Origin: Bartonella bilalgolemi
GTDB taxonomy: Bacteria; Pseudomonadota; Alphaproteobacteria; Rhizobiales; Rhizobiaceae
Assembly: GCF_023500045.1 (NCBI RefSeq)
Contig: NZ_JAMCOF010000006.1
Span: forward strand, 1 to 64,000
DNA length: 64,000 bases
Reading direction: 5' to 3'
Shown here piece by piece: positions 41,041-52,862 of this stretch. Position 1 is the first letter of the stretch. Each line of letters begins with the position of its first letter. A model generated the notes under the pieces. It did no database searches. It saw only the letters and a program-made list of their open reading frames with translations, and was not told the DNA's origin. A program made the position numbers and the translations under genes.

Positions 41041-41295
41041 TCAAAGAAACAGAGAATCTTTGAGATGATATGTGCATCCTGTAGGATTTGTCTCATTATA
41101 TGGTAATGTATGATTATAGCGATAAAGCGTTGAACAATAGGGGCAAATTTTTTCATTAGCTGCTCCCATTTCAATAAAAATATGAGGATGATCAAATGGT
41201 TGTGTGGCACCTATACACATAAATTCTTTTACACCAATTTCGATTATTTTGTATCCATTATCATTTTGGAAATACGGAATATTGTGATCAGCCAT
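41041..41295 (-). CDS. zinc-finger domain protein, CHCC type
   Basis: An 84-residue protein with a CHCC zinc site: FMCIGATQPFDHPHIFIEMG then KICPYCSTLYRYN. This is the domain found in the mitochondrial complex I subunit NDUFS6 and its alphaproteobacterial homologues. By that relation a role in complex I stability or assembly is possible. Its stop codon lies one base before the monooxygenase ATG. Confidence 0.88.
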   Translation of the reverse strand: MADHNIPYFQNDNGYKIIEIGVKEFMCIGATQPFDHPHIFIEMGAANEKICPYCSTLYRYNHTLPYNETNPTGCTYHLKDSLFL

Positions 41296-41628
41296 AATGC
41301 ATAAACTCCAGATAAATTATCCTAATAAGGTATGATTTAAATCATGTATTTTATTATTAATTTGTAATACGATGCACTATAATGCAAGATCCTTTTTCAG
41401 ATAATTTATAAATGAAGATAGTTTCAATTATTTTAAAGTATTTATATAGTTGTATGGAGAGAGTTAGCCATTATATTATAATATTATGGTTGAACTAAAA
41501 CTTTTTGAAATTTTTATAGTTTACAAAATTTGATAAAAAATAGATAAAATTAAAATCTTATTTCCATAAGAGCGGGATTTTTATTTTGTAAAGGTTTTTA
41601 TAAAATATAAAGCAGCTTAATTGAATAT
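41296..41628. other. 333-bp gap before ppk
   Basis: A divergent promoter region of very AT-rich DNA. It includes a perfect AT-only palindrome ATATTATAATAT near 41475. No gene is visible. Confidence 0.45.
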
Positions 41629-43809
41629 ATGAAACAAACATTGATAGATCAAATTACTATGCAGGATATAACGATGGACAATCCAGCGCGATTTGTTAAT
41701 CGTGAATTTTCATGGTTACAATTTAATAATCGTGTTTTAATGGAATCTGCAAATTCCAAGAATCCTTTATTGGAACGGGTACAATTTCTTTCGATTTCAG
41801 CAACTAATCTTGATGAGTTCTTTATGGTTCGCGTTGCTGGCCTTATTGCTCAAATTCGTGCTGGGATTACAGAACGTAGTGCAGATGGGCGTACACCGCA
41901 GGAACAACTTGATTTTATATTAACTGAGATTGCATATTTGCAAGCTAATCAGCAACAAGAATTACGTACCTTACGTTATGAGTTAAAACAGAATAATATT
42001 GAAATTATTTGTTCTGACAAGCTTTCAGAAGTTGAAAAATTATGGCTTGAAAGGTATTTTTTAAAAGAAATTTTTCCTGTTTTAACACCTGCTCTTATTG
42101 ATTCTAAACATCCTTTTCCCTTTGTTCCTAATTTAGGTCTTTCTATTGCGTTGCAATTATTACGGCGCGTTGATCAGTATCCTATAATGGTGTTGTTACC
42201 TGTGCCTAATACTTTGAGGCGTTTTATTCTTCTTCCTCAAGAGGGAAATAGTTTTCGTTTTATTTCATTTGAAGATCTTGTTTGCCTTTTTATTGATCAT
42301 TTATTCCCTGGTTATGATAATAATGGGGCGGGAACATTTAGAATTATCCGCGATAGCGATATTGAAGTAGAAGAAGAAGCAGAAGATCTTGTTCGTTTTT
42401 TTGAAACTGCGCTTAAAAAACGTCGTCGTGGAGAAGTTATTCGAATTGAGTTTAATATGAAAATGCCTGAAAATTTACGGCAATTGATAACGCATGCACT
42501 TAGAGTGCCTAATAATTGTGTGAGTGTTATCAATGGATTATTAGCACTGAATATGATTTCAGAAATTGTTTCTATTCCGCGCAATGATTTAAAATTTATT
42601 CCTTATAGTTCTCGTGTTCCCCAATGTATTCGTGAGCATGGTGGTGATTGTTTTGCAGCTATTCGTGAAAGAGATATTGTTATTCATCATCCTTACGAAA
42701 CATTTGATGCTGTTATACAATTTTTACGTCAAGCTGCTGATGACCCTAATGTGATTGAAATCAAGCAAACTCTTTATCGCACATCAAGTGATAGCCCGAT
42801 TGTTAGCGCTCTTATTAATGCTGCTGAACGAGGTAAGTCGGTGACAGCTTTGGTAGAATTAAAAGCGCGTTTTGATGAAGAGGCTAATATTCGCTGGGCA
42901 CGTGATCTTGAATGTGCAGGAGTTCAAGTGGTTTTTGGTTTTATTGAATTAAAAACACATGCTAAAATGTCTTTAGTGGTAAGACATGAAGAGAACTGTC
43001 GTCGTTTTTATGTTCATCTTGGAACTGGGAATTATCATCCAATTACCGCTAAAATGTATACCGATCTTTCCTTTTTTACAACTGATGATGATATTGGTCA
43101 TGATGTTGGACTACTTTTTAATTATCTTACCGAATATGCACAGCCAAATGAATCAATGAAAATAGCTTTTTCACCATTAACATTGCGTAGTCGTATTCTT
43201 GAACATATCAAAGACGAAATGACCAATGCACAACAAGGGCGAGTAGCAGCTATTTGGATGAAGGTAAACTCATTGGTTGATCCTGAAATTATTGATGCTT
43301 TATACCATGCTAGTCAAATGGGAGTACAGATTGATCTGATTGTGCGTGGTATATGTTGTTTACGTCCTGGTATTTTAGGGATTTCAGATAATATTCGTGT
43401 GAAATCGATTGTAGGCCGATTCCTTGAACATAGTCGCATTTTCTGTTTTGCTAATGGTGAGAATTTGCCAAATAAAAATGCTATTGTTTATTTGGGATCA
43501 GCTGATATGATGCCTCGTAATCTTGATCATCGTGTTGAAATATTGGTTCCAGTTTTAAATAAAATAGTTCATCAACAAGTTCTTTCACAAATTATGTTGG
43601 CTAATATTATTGATAACCAACAAAGCTTTGATATATTAGCCGATGGAACATCCAGACGTAGAACACCGCAAAAAGATGAAAAGCTATTTAACGTGCAGGA
43701 ATATTTTATGACTAATGTGCTTTTTTTTGAGTATGAAAATTTTTTTCAGACTTCTACTTCACATTTGATTGAGTTGCTTCAGCAGCAGATGAAAACACGT
43801 AAAGACTGA
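41629..43809 (+). CDS. ppk: polyphosphate kinase 1
   Basis: Reversibly polymerises the ATP gamma-phosphate into polyphosphate. Its 726 residues contain the four expected domains. [16 protein letters not shown] opens the N-terminal domain, and the catalytic core has [11 protein letters not shown], with the histidine that is phosphorylated, and [16 protein letters not shown]. ppx starts 8 bp after its stop, so synthesis and degradation of polyphosphate are encoded together. Confidence 0.97.
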   Translation: MKQTLIDQITMQDITMDNPARFVNREFSWLQFNNRVLMESANSKNPLLERVQFLSISATNLDEFFMVRVAGLIAQIRAGITERSADGRTPQEQLDFILTEIAYLQANQQQELRTLRYELKQNNIEIICSDKLSEVEKLWLERYFLKEIFPVLTPALIDSKHPFPFVPNLGLSIALQLLRRVDQYPIMVLLPVPNTLRRFILLPQEGNSFRFISFEDLVCLFIDHLFPGYDNNGAGTFRIIRDSDIEVEEEAEDLVRFFETALKKRRRGEVIRIEFNMKMPENLRQLITHALRVPNNCVSVINGLLALNMISEIVSIPRNDLKFIPYSSRVPQCIREHGGDCFAAIRERDIVIHHPYETFDAVIQFLRQAADDPNVIEIKQTLYRTSSDSPIVSALINAAERGKSVTALVELKARFDEEANIRWARDLECAGVQVVFGFIELKTHAKMSLVVRHEENCRRFYVHLGTGNYHPITAKMYTDLSFFTTDDDIGHDVGLLFNYLTEYAQPNESMKIAFSPLTLRSRILEHIKDEMTNAQQGRVAAIWMKVNSLVDPEIIDALYHASQMGVQIDLIVRGICCLRPGILGISDNIRVKSIVGRFLEHSRIFCFANGENLPNKNAIVYLGSADMMPRNLDHRVEILVPVLNKIVHQQVLSQIMLANIIDNQQSFDILADGTSRRRTPQKDEKLFNVQEYFMTNVLFFEYENFFQTSTSHLIELLQQQMKTRKD

Positions 43810-43817
43810 AATATCCA

Positions 43818-45335
43818 ATGACATATATAAATATTCAAAGTCGGTTGAAAGGGTATAAACCCATTGCAGTTATCGATATTGGTTCGAATTCTGTTCGACT
43901 TGTTATTTATGAAGGCCTTGTACGTTCATCAGCAGTTTTATTTAATGAAAAAGTTTTTTGTGCTCTTGGTCAAGGTGTTGCAAAGACTGGAATTTTGGAA
44001 GAAAAATCAATCGAGATGGCGCTGCGAACACTGAAACGATTTTATGCTGTTTGTCAACAGGTTGGTGCAGATGCGATCTATACTTTAGCAACAGCAGCAG
44101 TACGAGAAGCAAAAAATGGATTGGCTTTTATTCAAAGTGCTGAAAGTATTTTACAAAATAAAATATATGTCCTTTCGGGAAGTGAAGAAGCCATTTATTC
44201 AGCTTATGGAGTTATTTCTACCTTTTATCGGCCAAATGGTATTTCTGGTGATCTTGGTGGTGGAAGTCTTGAACTTATTGATATTCATGATTCTAATGTA
44301 GGTGAAGGGATAACATTGCCATTAGGCAGTTTACGACTACAATATATGTCAAATAATGATTTTGTTTTGGCAAAAAAAATTGTTCATGAGCACCTTTGTA
44401 AATCTTCTATTGTTATGCATAAAAATGCAGATCGTTGTTTTTATGCGGTAGGAGGAACTTGGCGTAATCTTGCAAAACTATATATGGTAGTCAAAAATTA
44501 TCGATTACCTGTTATGCATGGTTATGAGGTTGATGCACAGGAGATGGAGGAATTTTTGCTTTTTGTTATCAATGGTGGTATTAATAAAATAAAAGAAATT
44601 TCAGTTATTCCAAAAAACCGTCGTCAGCTTTTAGCATATGGAGCGATTGTTCTTATTGAGTTGATTCAATTCATAAGTTTAAAAAGAATAGTTTTTTCTG
44701 GAGCGGGAGTTCGCGAAGGTTTTCTTTATTCGAAATTACCACGAGAAGATCGTATTTCTGATCCATTAATTACGGCATGTTTAGAAATGGCTATTTTAAG
44801 AGCACGCTCACCAAAGCAAGCAAGTGAACTTATTGATTTTACCACAGGTGCGTTTGAAGCTTTTGGAATTTTAGAAACTGAAAATGCATGTCGTTATCGT
44901 AAAGCTGCTTGTCTCCTTTCCGATATCGGTTGGCGTATACATCCAGATCATCGGGGTAATGAAGCAGCCAATCAAATAGCGTTAGGATCTTATCCAGGAA
45001 TTTCACATAAGGGGCGTATTTATGCTGCATTAGCTGTTTTTTTCCGTAATACAGGTTTATCGTTTGATAAGAAAGCTCCTGAGATTCTCAAATTAGCAAC
45101 TAGCGATATTGTTGAAAAAGCAAGAATCCTTGGTGGAATTATGCGTATTGCTAATCTTTTTAGTGCTTCCACTGCAGGAATTTTACCTAATTTATCATGG
45201 CAAAAGAAGCAAAATAATAATATTGCATTGCATATTCCAGTACGCTATGCAAATTTAATAGGTGAACGGCCTTATAAACGCTTACAGCAATTATCAAAAA
45301 TAACTGAATTTTCCTTAGCTTTTGAAGTTTTTTAA
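43818..45335 (+). CDS. ppx: exopolyphosphatase (Ppx/GppA family)
   Basis: Removes terminal phosphates from polyphosphate; some family members also hydrolyse pppGpp. It has 505 residues. The sugar kinase/Hsp70-type ATPase fold is shown by VIDIGSNSVRLVIYE (phosphate 1), TAAVREAKN and GDLGGGSLELI (phosphate 2). The C-terminal HD-like helical region is retained (SDIGWRIHPDHRGNEAANQI). It is in an operon with ppk and converges on rnd. Confidence 0.94.
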   Translation: MTYINIQSRLKGYKPIAVIDIGSNSVRLVIYEGLVRSSAVLFNEKVFCALGQGVAKTGILEEKSIEMALRTLKRFYAVCQQVGADAIYTLATAAVREAKNGLAFIQSAESILQNKIYVLSGSEEAIYSAYGVISTFYRPNGISGDLGGGSLELIDIHDSNVGEGITLPLGSLRLQYMSNNDFVLAKKIVHEHLCKSSIVMHKNADRCFYAVGGTWRNLAKLYMVVKNYRLPVMHGYEVDAQEMEEFLLFVINGGINKIKEISVIPKNRRQLLAYGAIVLIELIQFISLKRIVFSGAGVREGFLYSKLPREDRISDPLITACLEMAILRARSPKQASELIDFTTGAFEAFGILETENACRYRKAACLLSDIGWRIHPDHRGNEAANQIALGSYPGISHKGRIYAALAVFFRNTGLSFDKKAPEILKLATSDIVEKARILGGIMRIANLFSASTAGILPNLSWQKKQNNNIALHIPVRYANLIGERPYKRLQQLSKITEFSLAFEVF

Positions 45336-45373
45336 TTCTTTTGCAATAATTATAATATCTTCATATTTATAAA

Positions 45374-46525
45374 TTAAAGTTTTTTGATCGTTACTTCTCC
45401 ATTGTTATAATAAAATGCTATTTGACCTTTTAACATTTGTTCTGCTTTTTTACCAAAAATTTCATAACGCCAACCATTCATAACAGAAATATTATGCATT
45501 ATACTGCCATTAGAAAGTTTTTTTAAATCACTAGATGTTGCAATAATTTTAGGTGTAATATTATTTTCATTTGCAACGAGTTTTAATAATACTTTAAGAA
45601 GATCGATTGTAACGGCTGTTTTCTCATCAATAGTACTATGTTTGGGAAGGGCAGGTAAAGTAGCAAGATCGACTTTTAAGCCTTGATGTATGGCTTCAAT
45701 TAATGTACGCATAGCTGGTGGGTCATTCCAGCTTTTATTAATGCTACGTAAACGCTTTAGAGCAGCTTCATCTTTTGGTTGTTGGATTGCGATTTCAATA
45801 AGACATTCATCTTTCATTATATGGCGACGAGGGGTATTATATTTGTGTGCTTCACGCTCACGCCAAGCTGCTATTTTTTGTAACACAGCAAGTTCACGTC
45901 TTTTTGTGATTTTTCCCTTTACTTTTTTCCACGCTTCATTTTCTGGTATATCATAGGTTGTCGGCGTTAAGAGGATTGCCATTTCATCATTCATCCAATG
46001 GGTACGTTTTTTTTCCTCTAATTGTTTTTTTAATACAAGATAGACGTCTCTTAGATAAGTAACATCAGCGAGTGCATAGAGCAGTTGCTGTTCAGAAAGG
46101 GGGCGACAGCTCCAATCTGTAAAACGAGATGATTTATCAAGATGATATCCAGTGCAACGTTGTACAATTTGATCATAGGAAATAGAATCACCAAATCCAC
46201 AGATTGATCCTGCTACTTGTGTATCAAAGAGGGGAGAAGGAATAACTCCTCCAAGATGATAAATAATTTCGATATCTTGGCGTGCAGCGTGAAAAACTTT
46301 GACAATTTTTTTATCGATCATTAGATCAAAAAATGGTTGTAGATTAATATCTTGCGCCATTGGATCAATAAGTGTTGTAATATCTGGCGATGCAACTTGA
46401 ATCAGGCATAACTGAGGCCAGAAGGTTGTTTCACGTATAAATTCAGTATCTACTGTTACAAAATTAGACTTGCGCAAAGTGGCAATAGCAATTTCAAGAT
46501 CTATAGTATTTGTAATAAGTTTCAT
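45374..46525 (-). CDS. rnd: ribonuclease D
   Basis: A 3'-5' exoribonuclease that trims tRNA precursors. It has 383 residues. The DEDDy exonuclease motifs are FVTVDTEFIRE (Asp, Glu), VFHAARQDIEIIY (Asp) and LLYALADVTYLRDVY (Tyr, Asp). An HRDC-like helical region lies at about residues 205-285. The gene is divergent from aspS, which it faces across a 136-bp region containing a notable palindrome. Confidence 0.95.
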   Translation of the reverse strand: MKLITNTIDLEIAIATLRKSNFVTVDTEFIRETTFWPQLCLIQVASPDITTLIDPMAQDINLQPFFDLMIDKKIVKVFHAARQDIEIIYHLGGVIPSPLFDTQVAGSICGFGDSISYDQIVQRCTGYHLDKSSRFTDWSCRPLSEQQLLYALADVTYLRDVYLVLKKQLEEKKRTHWMNDEMAILLTPTTYDIPENEAWKKVKGKITKRRELAVLQKIAAWREREAHKYNTPRRHIMKDECLIEIAIQQPKDEAALKRLRSINKSWNDPPAMRTLIEAIHQGLKVDLATLPALPKHSTIDEKTAVTIDLLKVLLKLVANENNITPKIIATSSDLKKLSNGSIMHNISVMNGWRYEIFGKKAEQMLKGQIAFYYNNGEVTIKKL

Positions 46526-46595
46526 TATTTTATTATAGCTAAGTAGATTAAATTTGTCTTTTATTGTATTTTTTTTTAGTCTTTGTAATCATATC

Positions 46596-46627
46596 TTGAC
46601 AAATGATTGTTAAAAAGCGTTTTTAAC
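46596..46627 (+). promoter_or_regulatory. TTGACA element followed by a perfect 8-bp dyad upstream of aspS
   Basis: A consensus -35 hexamer TTGACA (46596-46601) is followed by GTTAAAAA (46609-46616), a GCG spacer and TTTTTAAC (46620-46627). The dyad would fill the spacer and the -10 region of that promoter. It may be an operator, and it also lies in the shared rnd/aspS upstream region. No good -10 hexamer accompanies the TTGACA. Confidence 0.45.
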
Positions 46628-46661
46628 GTATGTGAGATAAATTACAACCAAAGGAAAAAAT

Positions 46662-48452
46662 ATGCACCGTTACCGCAGTCATAATTGTGCTGCTCTTCGT
46701 AAATGTGATATGGGGAGGCAGGTTCGCCTTTCTGGATGGGTTCATCGTGTTCGTGATCATGGTGGAATTCTCTTTATTGATCTACGAGATCATTTTGGGA
46801 TCACACAAATTGTTGTTGATCCTAATTCACCAGCTTTCACAATTATAGAAAAGGTGCGTTCTGAATGGGTTATTCGTGTGGATGGAGAAGTACGTGCTCG
46901 TGCTGATGAAGTTATTAATACAGCTCTTCCAACGGGTGAAATTGAAATTTTTGCGAAAGAGGTTGAAATTCTTTCAAAAGCTGATGAGCTTCCTTTACCA
47001 GTTTTTGGTGAACCTGATTATCCGGAAGATATTCGACTGAAGTATCGTTTTCTTGATTTGCGTCGAGAAACTATGCACAAGAATATAATACGTCGTACTG
47101 AAATTATTGCTTCCATAAGACGGCATATGCAAGATTGTGCTTTTACAGAATTTACTACACCAATTTTAACAGCCTCATCCCCAGAAGGAGCACGTGATTT
47201 TTTGGTTCCGAGCCGCCTTCATAAGGGACAGTTTTATGCATTACCTCAGGCACCTCAGCAGTATAAGCAATTGTTAATGATGTCTGGTTTTGATCGTTAT
47301 TTTCAAATAGCTCCATGTTTTAGAGATGAAGATCCACGAGCAGATCGCTTACCAGGTGAGTTTTATCAATTAGATATTGAAATGAGTTTTGTTGAGCAGG
47401 AAGATATTTTCGTGACGATAGAGCCCATTATACGTTCTATTTTTGAAGAATTTGCAGATGGAAAATCTGTGACGCAAAATTTTCCTCGTATTTCATATGA
47501 TGAAGCAATGCAGAAGTATGGTTCAGATAAACCTGATTTGCGTAATCCAATTATTATGGAAGATGTTTCTAAGCATTTTCAGGATTCTGGTTTTAAGGTT
47601 TTTTCTCAGATTTTAGCAAGCGATCAGAATGCATGTATTTGGGCTATTCCTGCAAAAAACGGTGGTAGTCGTGCGTTTTGTGATCGCATGAATATGTGGG
47701 CTCAGGGGGAGGGGCAACCAGGTCTTGGTTATATTTTTTGGCGTGAGGAAAATGGAAATTTTGAAGGAGCTGGTCCTATCGCTAAAAACATTGGTGAACA
47801 AAGAACTGAAGCTATTCGTATGCAACTTGGACTTGAAAGTGGTGATGCTTGTTTTTTTGTTGCAGGAGATCCAAAGAAATTTGCATCTTTTTCTGGTGCA
47901 GCACGTACACGGATAGGAGAGGAGTTAGGGCTGATTGATCGAGATTGTTTTTCTTTTGCTTGGATTGTTGATTTCCCATTTTTTGAATGGAATGAAGACG
48001 AAAAAAAACTTGATTTTGCACATAATCCTTTTTCAATGCCTCAAGGGGGAGACAATGCTCTTGATTTTCAAGATCCTCTTTCTCTTAAAGCTTTTCAGTA
48101 TGATCTTGTTTGCAATGGTTGTGAAATTGCATCAGGTGGAATCCGTAATCATTCACCGGAAATGATGCTGAAAGTTTTTAAGCTTGTGGGTCTTTCTAAA
48201 GAAGTTGTAGAAGAGCGCTTTGGTGGTCTTTATCGTGCATTTCATTATGGAGCTCCACCACATGGTGGTATAGCAGCTGGTATTGATCGCATTGTTATGC
48301 TGTTGCAAGGTGTAAAAAATTTGCGTGAGGTTTCTTTATTCCCGATGAATCAGCAAGCACTTGATCTTTTGATGAGCGCTCCTTCCAATGTTTCTGCTAT
48401 GCAGTTATGTGATTTAGGAATTCGGATTGCTCCAGTGGTAAAAAATCGTTGA
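46662..48452 (+). CDS. aspS: aspartyl-tRNA synthetase
   Basis: A class IIb synthetase of 596 residues, bacterial type. The N-terminal anticodon-binding OB domain ([23 protein letters not shown]) precedes the catalytic domain with motif 2 ([16 protein letters not shown]), the bacterial GAD insertion and motif 3 ([15 protein letters not shown]). Many Alphaproteobacteria use a non-discriminating AspRS with GatCAB to make Asn-tRNA. Whether this one is of that type cannot be read with certainty here. Confidence 0.97.
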   Translation: MHRYRSHNCAALRKCDMGRQVRLSGWVHRVRDHGGILFIDLRDHFGITQIVVDPNSPAFTIIEKVRSEWVIRVDGEVRARADEVINTALPTGEIEIFAKEVEILSKADELPLPVFGEPDYPEDIRLKYRFLDLRRETMHKNIIRRTEIIASIRRHMQDCAFTEFTTPILTASSPEGARDFLVPSRLHKGQFYALPQAPQQYKQLLMMSGFDRYFQIAPCFRDEDPRADRLPGEFYQLDIEMSFVEQEDIFVTIEPIIRSIFEEFADGKSVTQNFPRISYDEAMQKYGSDKPDLRNPIIMEDVSKHFQDSGFKVFSQILASDQNACIWAIPAKNGGSRAFCDRMNMWAQGEGQPGLGYIFWREENGNFEGAGPIAKNIGEQRTEAIRMQLGLESGDACFFVAGDPKKFASFSGAARTRIGEELGLIDRDCFSFAWIVDFPFFEWNEDEKKLDFAHNPFSMPQGGDNALDFQDPLSLKAFQYDLVCNGCEIASGGIRNHSPEMMLKVFKLVGLSKEVVEERFGGLYRAFHYGAPPHGGIAAGIDRIVMLLQGVKNLREVSLFPMNQQALDLLMSAPSNVSAMQLCDLGIRIAPVVKNR

Positions 48453-48772
48453 TAAAAATTGATTACGTTGTTTATGTGCAAAAATTTTCTATATTAGATG
48501 AATTGTAGTTGATACAGTTTTGATGCTTACAATTTAATATAGTTATAAAACAATGACACGCATGTAATCTGATATAATCAAAAGAATTATCGATTATATT
48601 TATGGTATTAGGTTGCGAGAAAGTAACTTTGAAAAATCATACAAAAATCATACTATTATTTTATGTTATATAGTTTCGGATAAAAGAGTTTCTTATTCTT
48701 ATTAAGAAGGCCATATTTGAGCTCTTTTTATAGCAGGCTTGTTCCTTATTTTGAAAATTGCTACCTTATGTT
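48453..48772. other. about 320-bp gap between aspS and parC
   Basis: AT-rich DNA with no supported gene, terminator or clear promoter. A TTG at 48758 is in frame with parC but is less likely as its start than the ATG at 48773. Confidence 0.45.
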
Positions 48773-51022
48773 ATGTCTGATGAAATGATTCGATCTTTTG
48801 ATAAGGAGCATATTGAGTCAATAGAATTGCGATCTGCTTTGCAAGAGCGCTATTTGGCATATGCACTGTCTACTATTACGCATCGTGCATTGCCTGATGT
48901 ACGTGATGGATTAAAACCTGTTCATAGGCGTATTGTTCATGCGATGCGCTTATTAAAGCTTAATCCTGGACAAGCTTATGCTAAATGTGCACGGATTGTG
49001 GGTGATGTAATGGGAAAGTTTCATCCTCATGGTGATGCATCTATTTATGACGCGTTAGTACGTTTAGCTCAGAGTTTTGCTGTTCGCTATCCATTAATTG
49101 ATGGTCAGGGTAATTTCGGTAATATTGATGGAGATAATGCTGCAGCAATGCGTTATACGGAAGCACGCATGACTGAAGTGGCAATATTGCTTCTTGAAGG
49201 AATTAATGAAAATGCTATCGATTTTCGTTTAACCTATAATGAAGAAGATGAAGAACCTGTTGTTTTACCAGGAGCTTTTCCTAATCTTTTGGCTAATGGT
49301 TCATCAGGTATTGCTGTTGGTATGGCAACGTCTATCCCGCCACATAACGTTGCGGAACTTTGTGATGCCGCGTTGCATTTGATTGCTAATCCTCATGCAG
49401 ATCATGAGGATTTAAATCAATTTGTGCTTGGACCTGATTTTCCGACAGGTGGTATTTTGGTTGAGCCTAAAAAAAGTATTGAGGATTCTTATCGTACAGG
49501 ACGTGGATTATTTCGATTACGTTCACGTTGGCATCAAGAGGAGGGAAATCGGGGTTCTTATGTGATTGTTGTTACAGAAATTCCATATCAAATACAAAAA
49601 TCACGCCTTATTGAAAAAACAGCAGAATTATTACTTGCGCGGCGATTGCCGATGCTTGAAGATATTCATGATGAATCGGCAGAAGATATTCGGATTGTGC
49701 TTGTTCCTAAAAATCGCACAATTGATCCTGAATTATTGATGGAGTCACTTTTTAAGTTAACTGATTTCGAAGTAAGATTTCCTCTTAATCTCAATGTACT
49801 GACTTTAGGGAAAGTACCTAATGTTCTTTCTCTACGTGAAAGTTTGCAGCAGTGGCTTCAGCATCGTAAAGAAGTGTTTATTCGTCGTTCAGATTATCGA
49901 CTGAATGAAATTGATTGTCGATTAGAAATTTTGCAGGGATATCTTATTGCATATTTGAAACTCGATGAGGTGCTTCAAATCATTCGTGAAAATGATGAAC
50001 CTAAAAAGGAATTAATATTGCACTTTAAATTAACGGAGAATCAAGCTGAATCTATTTTAAATATGCGGTTGCGTTCTTTACGTAAGCTTGAAGAATTTCA
50101 GATTCGTAAAGAATTTGAGTCTCTTAAAATTGAAAAAGAAAAATTACAAAATTTATTGGCTTCCAATATCAAGCAATGGAAAATCATCGCAGAGGAGATT
50201 ACAAGAGTTCGTAAAATTTTTGGTCCTGAAACTTTTTTGGGGAAAAGGCGGACAACATTTGAAGATGCACCAAGGCATGACGTGAATGATATTCATCAAG
50301 CAATGATTGAAAAAGAACCAGTGACTATTGTTATTTCTGAAAAAGGTTGGATGCGTGCTTTAAAAGGCCATTTGAATGATTACAAAACGCTTTCTTTCAA
50401 AGAAGGTGATTGTTTGAAACTAGCATTTTCAGCATTTACTACAGATAAGATTATAGTGATAAGTACTGGTGGAAAATTTTTTACTATTAGTGCAAATATT
50501 TTGCCTGGAGGAAGAGGACATGGTGAACCAATTCGTATTTTAGTAGATATGGAGAATGAGCATAATATTCTCACAGCTTTTGTACATAATACGCAAAGAA
50601 AAAGACTTTTAATTTCATCCTATGGCAATGGTTTTATTGTTTCTGAAACCGATATTATTGCCAATACACGAAAAGGAAAGCAAGTGATGAATGTTAAGTC
50701 TCCTGATAGTTTAAAACTTTGCATTCCGGTAGAAGGCGATTACATTGCAATAGTTGGAGAAAACCGAAAAATGCTTATTTTTTCTATCGAACAAATACCA
50801 GAAATGAGTCGTGGGAAGGGTGTTCGTTTACAACGTTATAAAGATGGCGTTGTTATTGATGCTAAAACTTTTACTTTATCAGAAGGTTTAAGTTGGCAAG
50901 ATACAGCTGAGCGCAGTTTTAATCGCCAAGCTGATGAACTCGTTGAGTGGATGGGAACGCGTGCAGGGGCAGGACGTTTGGTTCCAAAGGGATTTCCAAA
51001 ATCAGGTAAATTTTCCGGTTAG
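48773..51022 (+). CDS. parC: DNA topoisomerase IV subunit A
   Basis: The decatenating type II topoisomerase subunit, working with ParE (not in this window). It has 749 residues from ATG 48773 ([20 protein letters not shown]); a TTG at 48758 would add five residues. The catalytic tyrosine is Tyr128 in AAMRYTE. The quinolone region reads [10 protein letters not shown], with Ala89 at the Escherichia coli Ser80 position and Asp93 at the Glu84 position. No GyrA box is seen, which separates it from the gyrA product at 5750. Confidence 0.95.
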   Translation: MSDEMIRSFDKEHIESIELRSALQERYLAYALSTITHRALPDVRDGLKPVHRRIVHAMRLLKLNPGQAYAKCARIVGDVMGKFHPHGDASIYDALVRLAQSFAVRYPLIDGQGNFGNIDGDNAAAMRYTEARMTEVAILLLEGINENAIDFRLTYNEEDEEPVVLPGAFPNLLANGSSGIAVGMATSIPPHNVAELCDAALHLIANPHADHEDLNQFVLGPDFPTGGILVEPKKSIEDSYRTGRGLFRLRSRWHQEEGNRGSYVIVVTEIPYQIQKSRLIEKTAELLLARRLPMLEDIHDESAEDIRIVLVPKNRTIDPELLMESLFKLTDFEVRFPLNLNVLTLGKVPNVLSLRESLQQWLQHRKEVFIRRSDYRLNEIDCRLEILQGYLIAYLKLDEVLQIIRENDEPKKELILHFKLTENQAESILNMRLRSLRKLEEFQIRKEFESLKIEKEKLQNLLASNIKQWKIIAEEITRVRKIFGPETFLGKRRTTFEDAPRHDVNDIHQAMIEKEPVTIVISEKGWMRALKGHLNDYKTLSFKEGDCLKLAFSAFTTDKIIVISTGGKFFTISANILPGGRGHGEPIRILVDMENEHNILTAFVHNTQRKRLLISSYGNGFIVSETDIIANTRKGKQVMNVKSPDSLKLCIPVEGDYIAIVGENRKMLIFSIEQIPEMSRGKGVRLQRYKDGVVIDAKTFTLSEGLSWQDTAERSFNRQADELVEWMGTRAGAGRLVPKGFPKSGKFSG

Positions 51023-51110
51023 GATAACGTAAGTATGTTTGATTACTTGTTTATATAAGTATAATAAAAACATTGAGGATTTTATTATAGGATCAAGTTC
51101 TATTTTATTG

Positions 51111-52364
51111 TTAGATTGATTCAGAATTATATTGTGTAAAAAAACGTCCATGCTCAGCCCATAAGACAAGAAGAATAGCTATGAGACTGAGAAAGAAAAA
51201 TCCGGCTGAATTAGGAATTGTTGTTTCATCGAAGCATTGTGCTATGAAAAAGCCAAGACCTGTACCGAGGGATGTTTGAAGAAAACCGGATACAGAAGAT
51301 GCAGTCCCAGCGATTTTTCCTAAAGGCTCAAGGGCAAGCGCATTAAAATTAGCCATAATACCGCCACATGCAAACATCAGTATGCAATACAATAACATAA
51401 AAAACGGAAAAGATACAACACCGCTTGTTAAAACTGATCCAACAAACCAAATGCATGAAATACTAGAAAACAGTAAAAGCATTGTATGAGAAATACGTCG
51501 CATTCCAAAGCTTCCAACAAGACGAGAATTGAGAAAAGATGATATAGCTTGAAATGCAGCACCAAGGGCAAAGGCGACAGGAAACCAAATGCCTAAATTA
51601 TAGATTCCTTCATAAATTTGTTGTGATGTGTTAATAGCAGCAAAAATACAACCTAAAATAATAGAAGTTGCTAGTGTATAACAAAGCGTTGAACGATTGC
51701 TAATGATAAGCCATAAGTTATTTTTTACAGAAGAAAAAGAAAGAGATCGTGGTATATAAATGGTTTCAGGTAGACGCACTTGAATCCAAATCATTAATCC
51801 AAAACCAACAATTGCCATGAATATAAAAATTAATTGCCATTGTCCAAATAACAAAATAATTTGTCCTACTGCTGGTCCAATCATTGTTGCAAGAAGAAAA
51901 ATCATCATGACTATGGACATAACTTCTGCCATTTTTCGACCATTGTAGAGATCTCGTACAATGGACATTGTGAGCACACGCATAGCTGCTCCTCCAATAC
52001 CTTGCACGACACGCAGAATAAGAAATATAGGAAAACTTGATGCAAATATACACGCGATTGCTGCACATGAATAGCAAGCAAGACCAATAAGAATAAGTTT
52101 GTGTCGTCCATAACGGTCACTTATTGGGCCAAAAAATATTTGCGTAGCACCATAACTGATTAGATAACAAGAGATGATATAATGCTGATCATTTTCATTA
52201 GTAGCATGCAAGCTGTTTAAAATATCAGGCATAGCTGGTAGCATAATATCAATTGCTATCGAATTGATTGCCATAAGTGCTGCAATGAGGATAACAAATT
52301 CTTTATATCCAATTTTTTTTTTAATTGCATCTAGATGCTTTTGTTCGTCGGCAGAATATGACAT
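51111..52364 (-). CDS. MFS multidrug transporter, Bcr/CflA subfamily
   Basis: A 417-residue inner-membrane drug:proton antiporter candidate with about twelve hydrophobic segments. The N-terminal ALMAINSIAIDIMLPAMPDI, ISDRYGRHKLILIG (MFS motif A) and VVQGIGGAAMRVLTMSIVRDLY are typical of the Bcr/CflA branch. The export substrate is not predictable. It converges on parC and lies 66 bp downstream of grxD, so it may ride on the purine-bolA-grxD transcript. Confidence 0.92.
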   Translation of the reverse strand: MSYSADEQKHLDAIKKKIGYKEFVILIAALMAINSIAIDIMLPAMPDILNSLHATNENDQHYIISCYLISYGATQIFFGPISDRYGRHKLILIGLACYSCAAIACIFASSFPIFLILRVVQGIGGAAMRVLTMSIVRDLYNGRKMAEVMSIVMMIFLLATMIGPAVGQIILLFGQWQLIFIFMAIVGFGLMIWIQVRLPETIYIPRSLSFSSVKNNLWLIISNRSTLCYTLATSIILGCIFAAINTSQQIYEGIYNLGIWFPVAFALGAAFQAISSFLNSRLVGSFGMRRISHTMLLLFSSISCIWFVGSVLTSGVVSFPFFMLLYCILMFACGGIMANFNALALEPLGKIAGTASSVSGFLQTSLGTGLGFFIAQCFDETTIPNSAGFFFLSLIAILLVLWAEHGRFFTQYNSESI

Positions 52365-52430
52365 ATGTATCCTTAAAATAAGAATTTCGACTGAACAATA
52401 CCTAATAAAAATTTGAATAATTAGAGGTAT

Positions 52431-52763
52431 TTATGACTTGGTAAAGGTTATATTTTTTTCTTTCAGCAATTCCTGCAACTCATTGTTTTGAAACATTTCT
52501 TTGACAATATCACAGCCACCAATAAATTCACCTGTGATATAGAGTTGTGGGATTGTTGGCCAATTTGAATAATCTTTTATTCCTTGACGTAATTCGTTAG
52601 AAGTTAAAATATTAATTCCTTTATAATTTACTCCTAAATAGTCAAGAATTTGAACAACTTGTCCAGAAAATCCACATTGAGGAGAATTAGGCGTCCCTTT
52701 CATGAATAAAACAACTTCGTTTGTTTTAATTTCATTATCAATAAAATCATGAACAGCAGTCAT
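52431..52763 (-). CDS. grxD: monothiol glutaredoxin (Grx4 type)
   Basis: A 110-residue CGFS-type glutaredoxin that binds a [2Fe-2S] cluster with glutathione and often partners BolA. Motifs are [16 protein letters not shown], with the active Cys, then [20 protein letters not shown]. Adjacency to bolA fits the known Grx-BolA complex. Confidence 0.96.
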   Translation of the reverse strand: MTAVHDFIDNEIKTNEVVLFMKGTPNSPQCGFSGQVVQILDYLGVNYKGINILTSNELRQGIKDYSNWPTIPQLYITGEFIGGCDIVKEMFQNNELQELLKEKNITFTKS

Positions 52764-52862
52764 TATTATTCCTCAATATTGCCGATTTTGAAAAACACAC
52801 GTTTATACTAATATCATTTTTTAACCGTATTAACAGAATGAATGCAAGAGAAAATTTTGAAA

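Noticed and set aside
41040..41210. Upstream start for the flavin monooxygenase that would add 57 residues
   Set aside because: The extra stretch overlaps the zinc-finger gene and carries no family sequence; the ATG at 41039 places the FAD motif at the expected distance.
41470..41485. Palindrome ATATTATAATAT before ppk as an operator
   Set aside because: It consists of A and T only in very AT-rich DNA, where such palindromes arise by chance.
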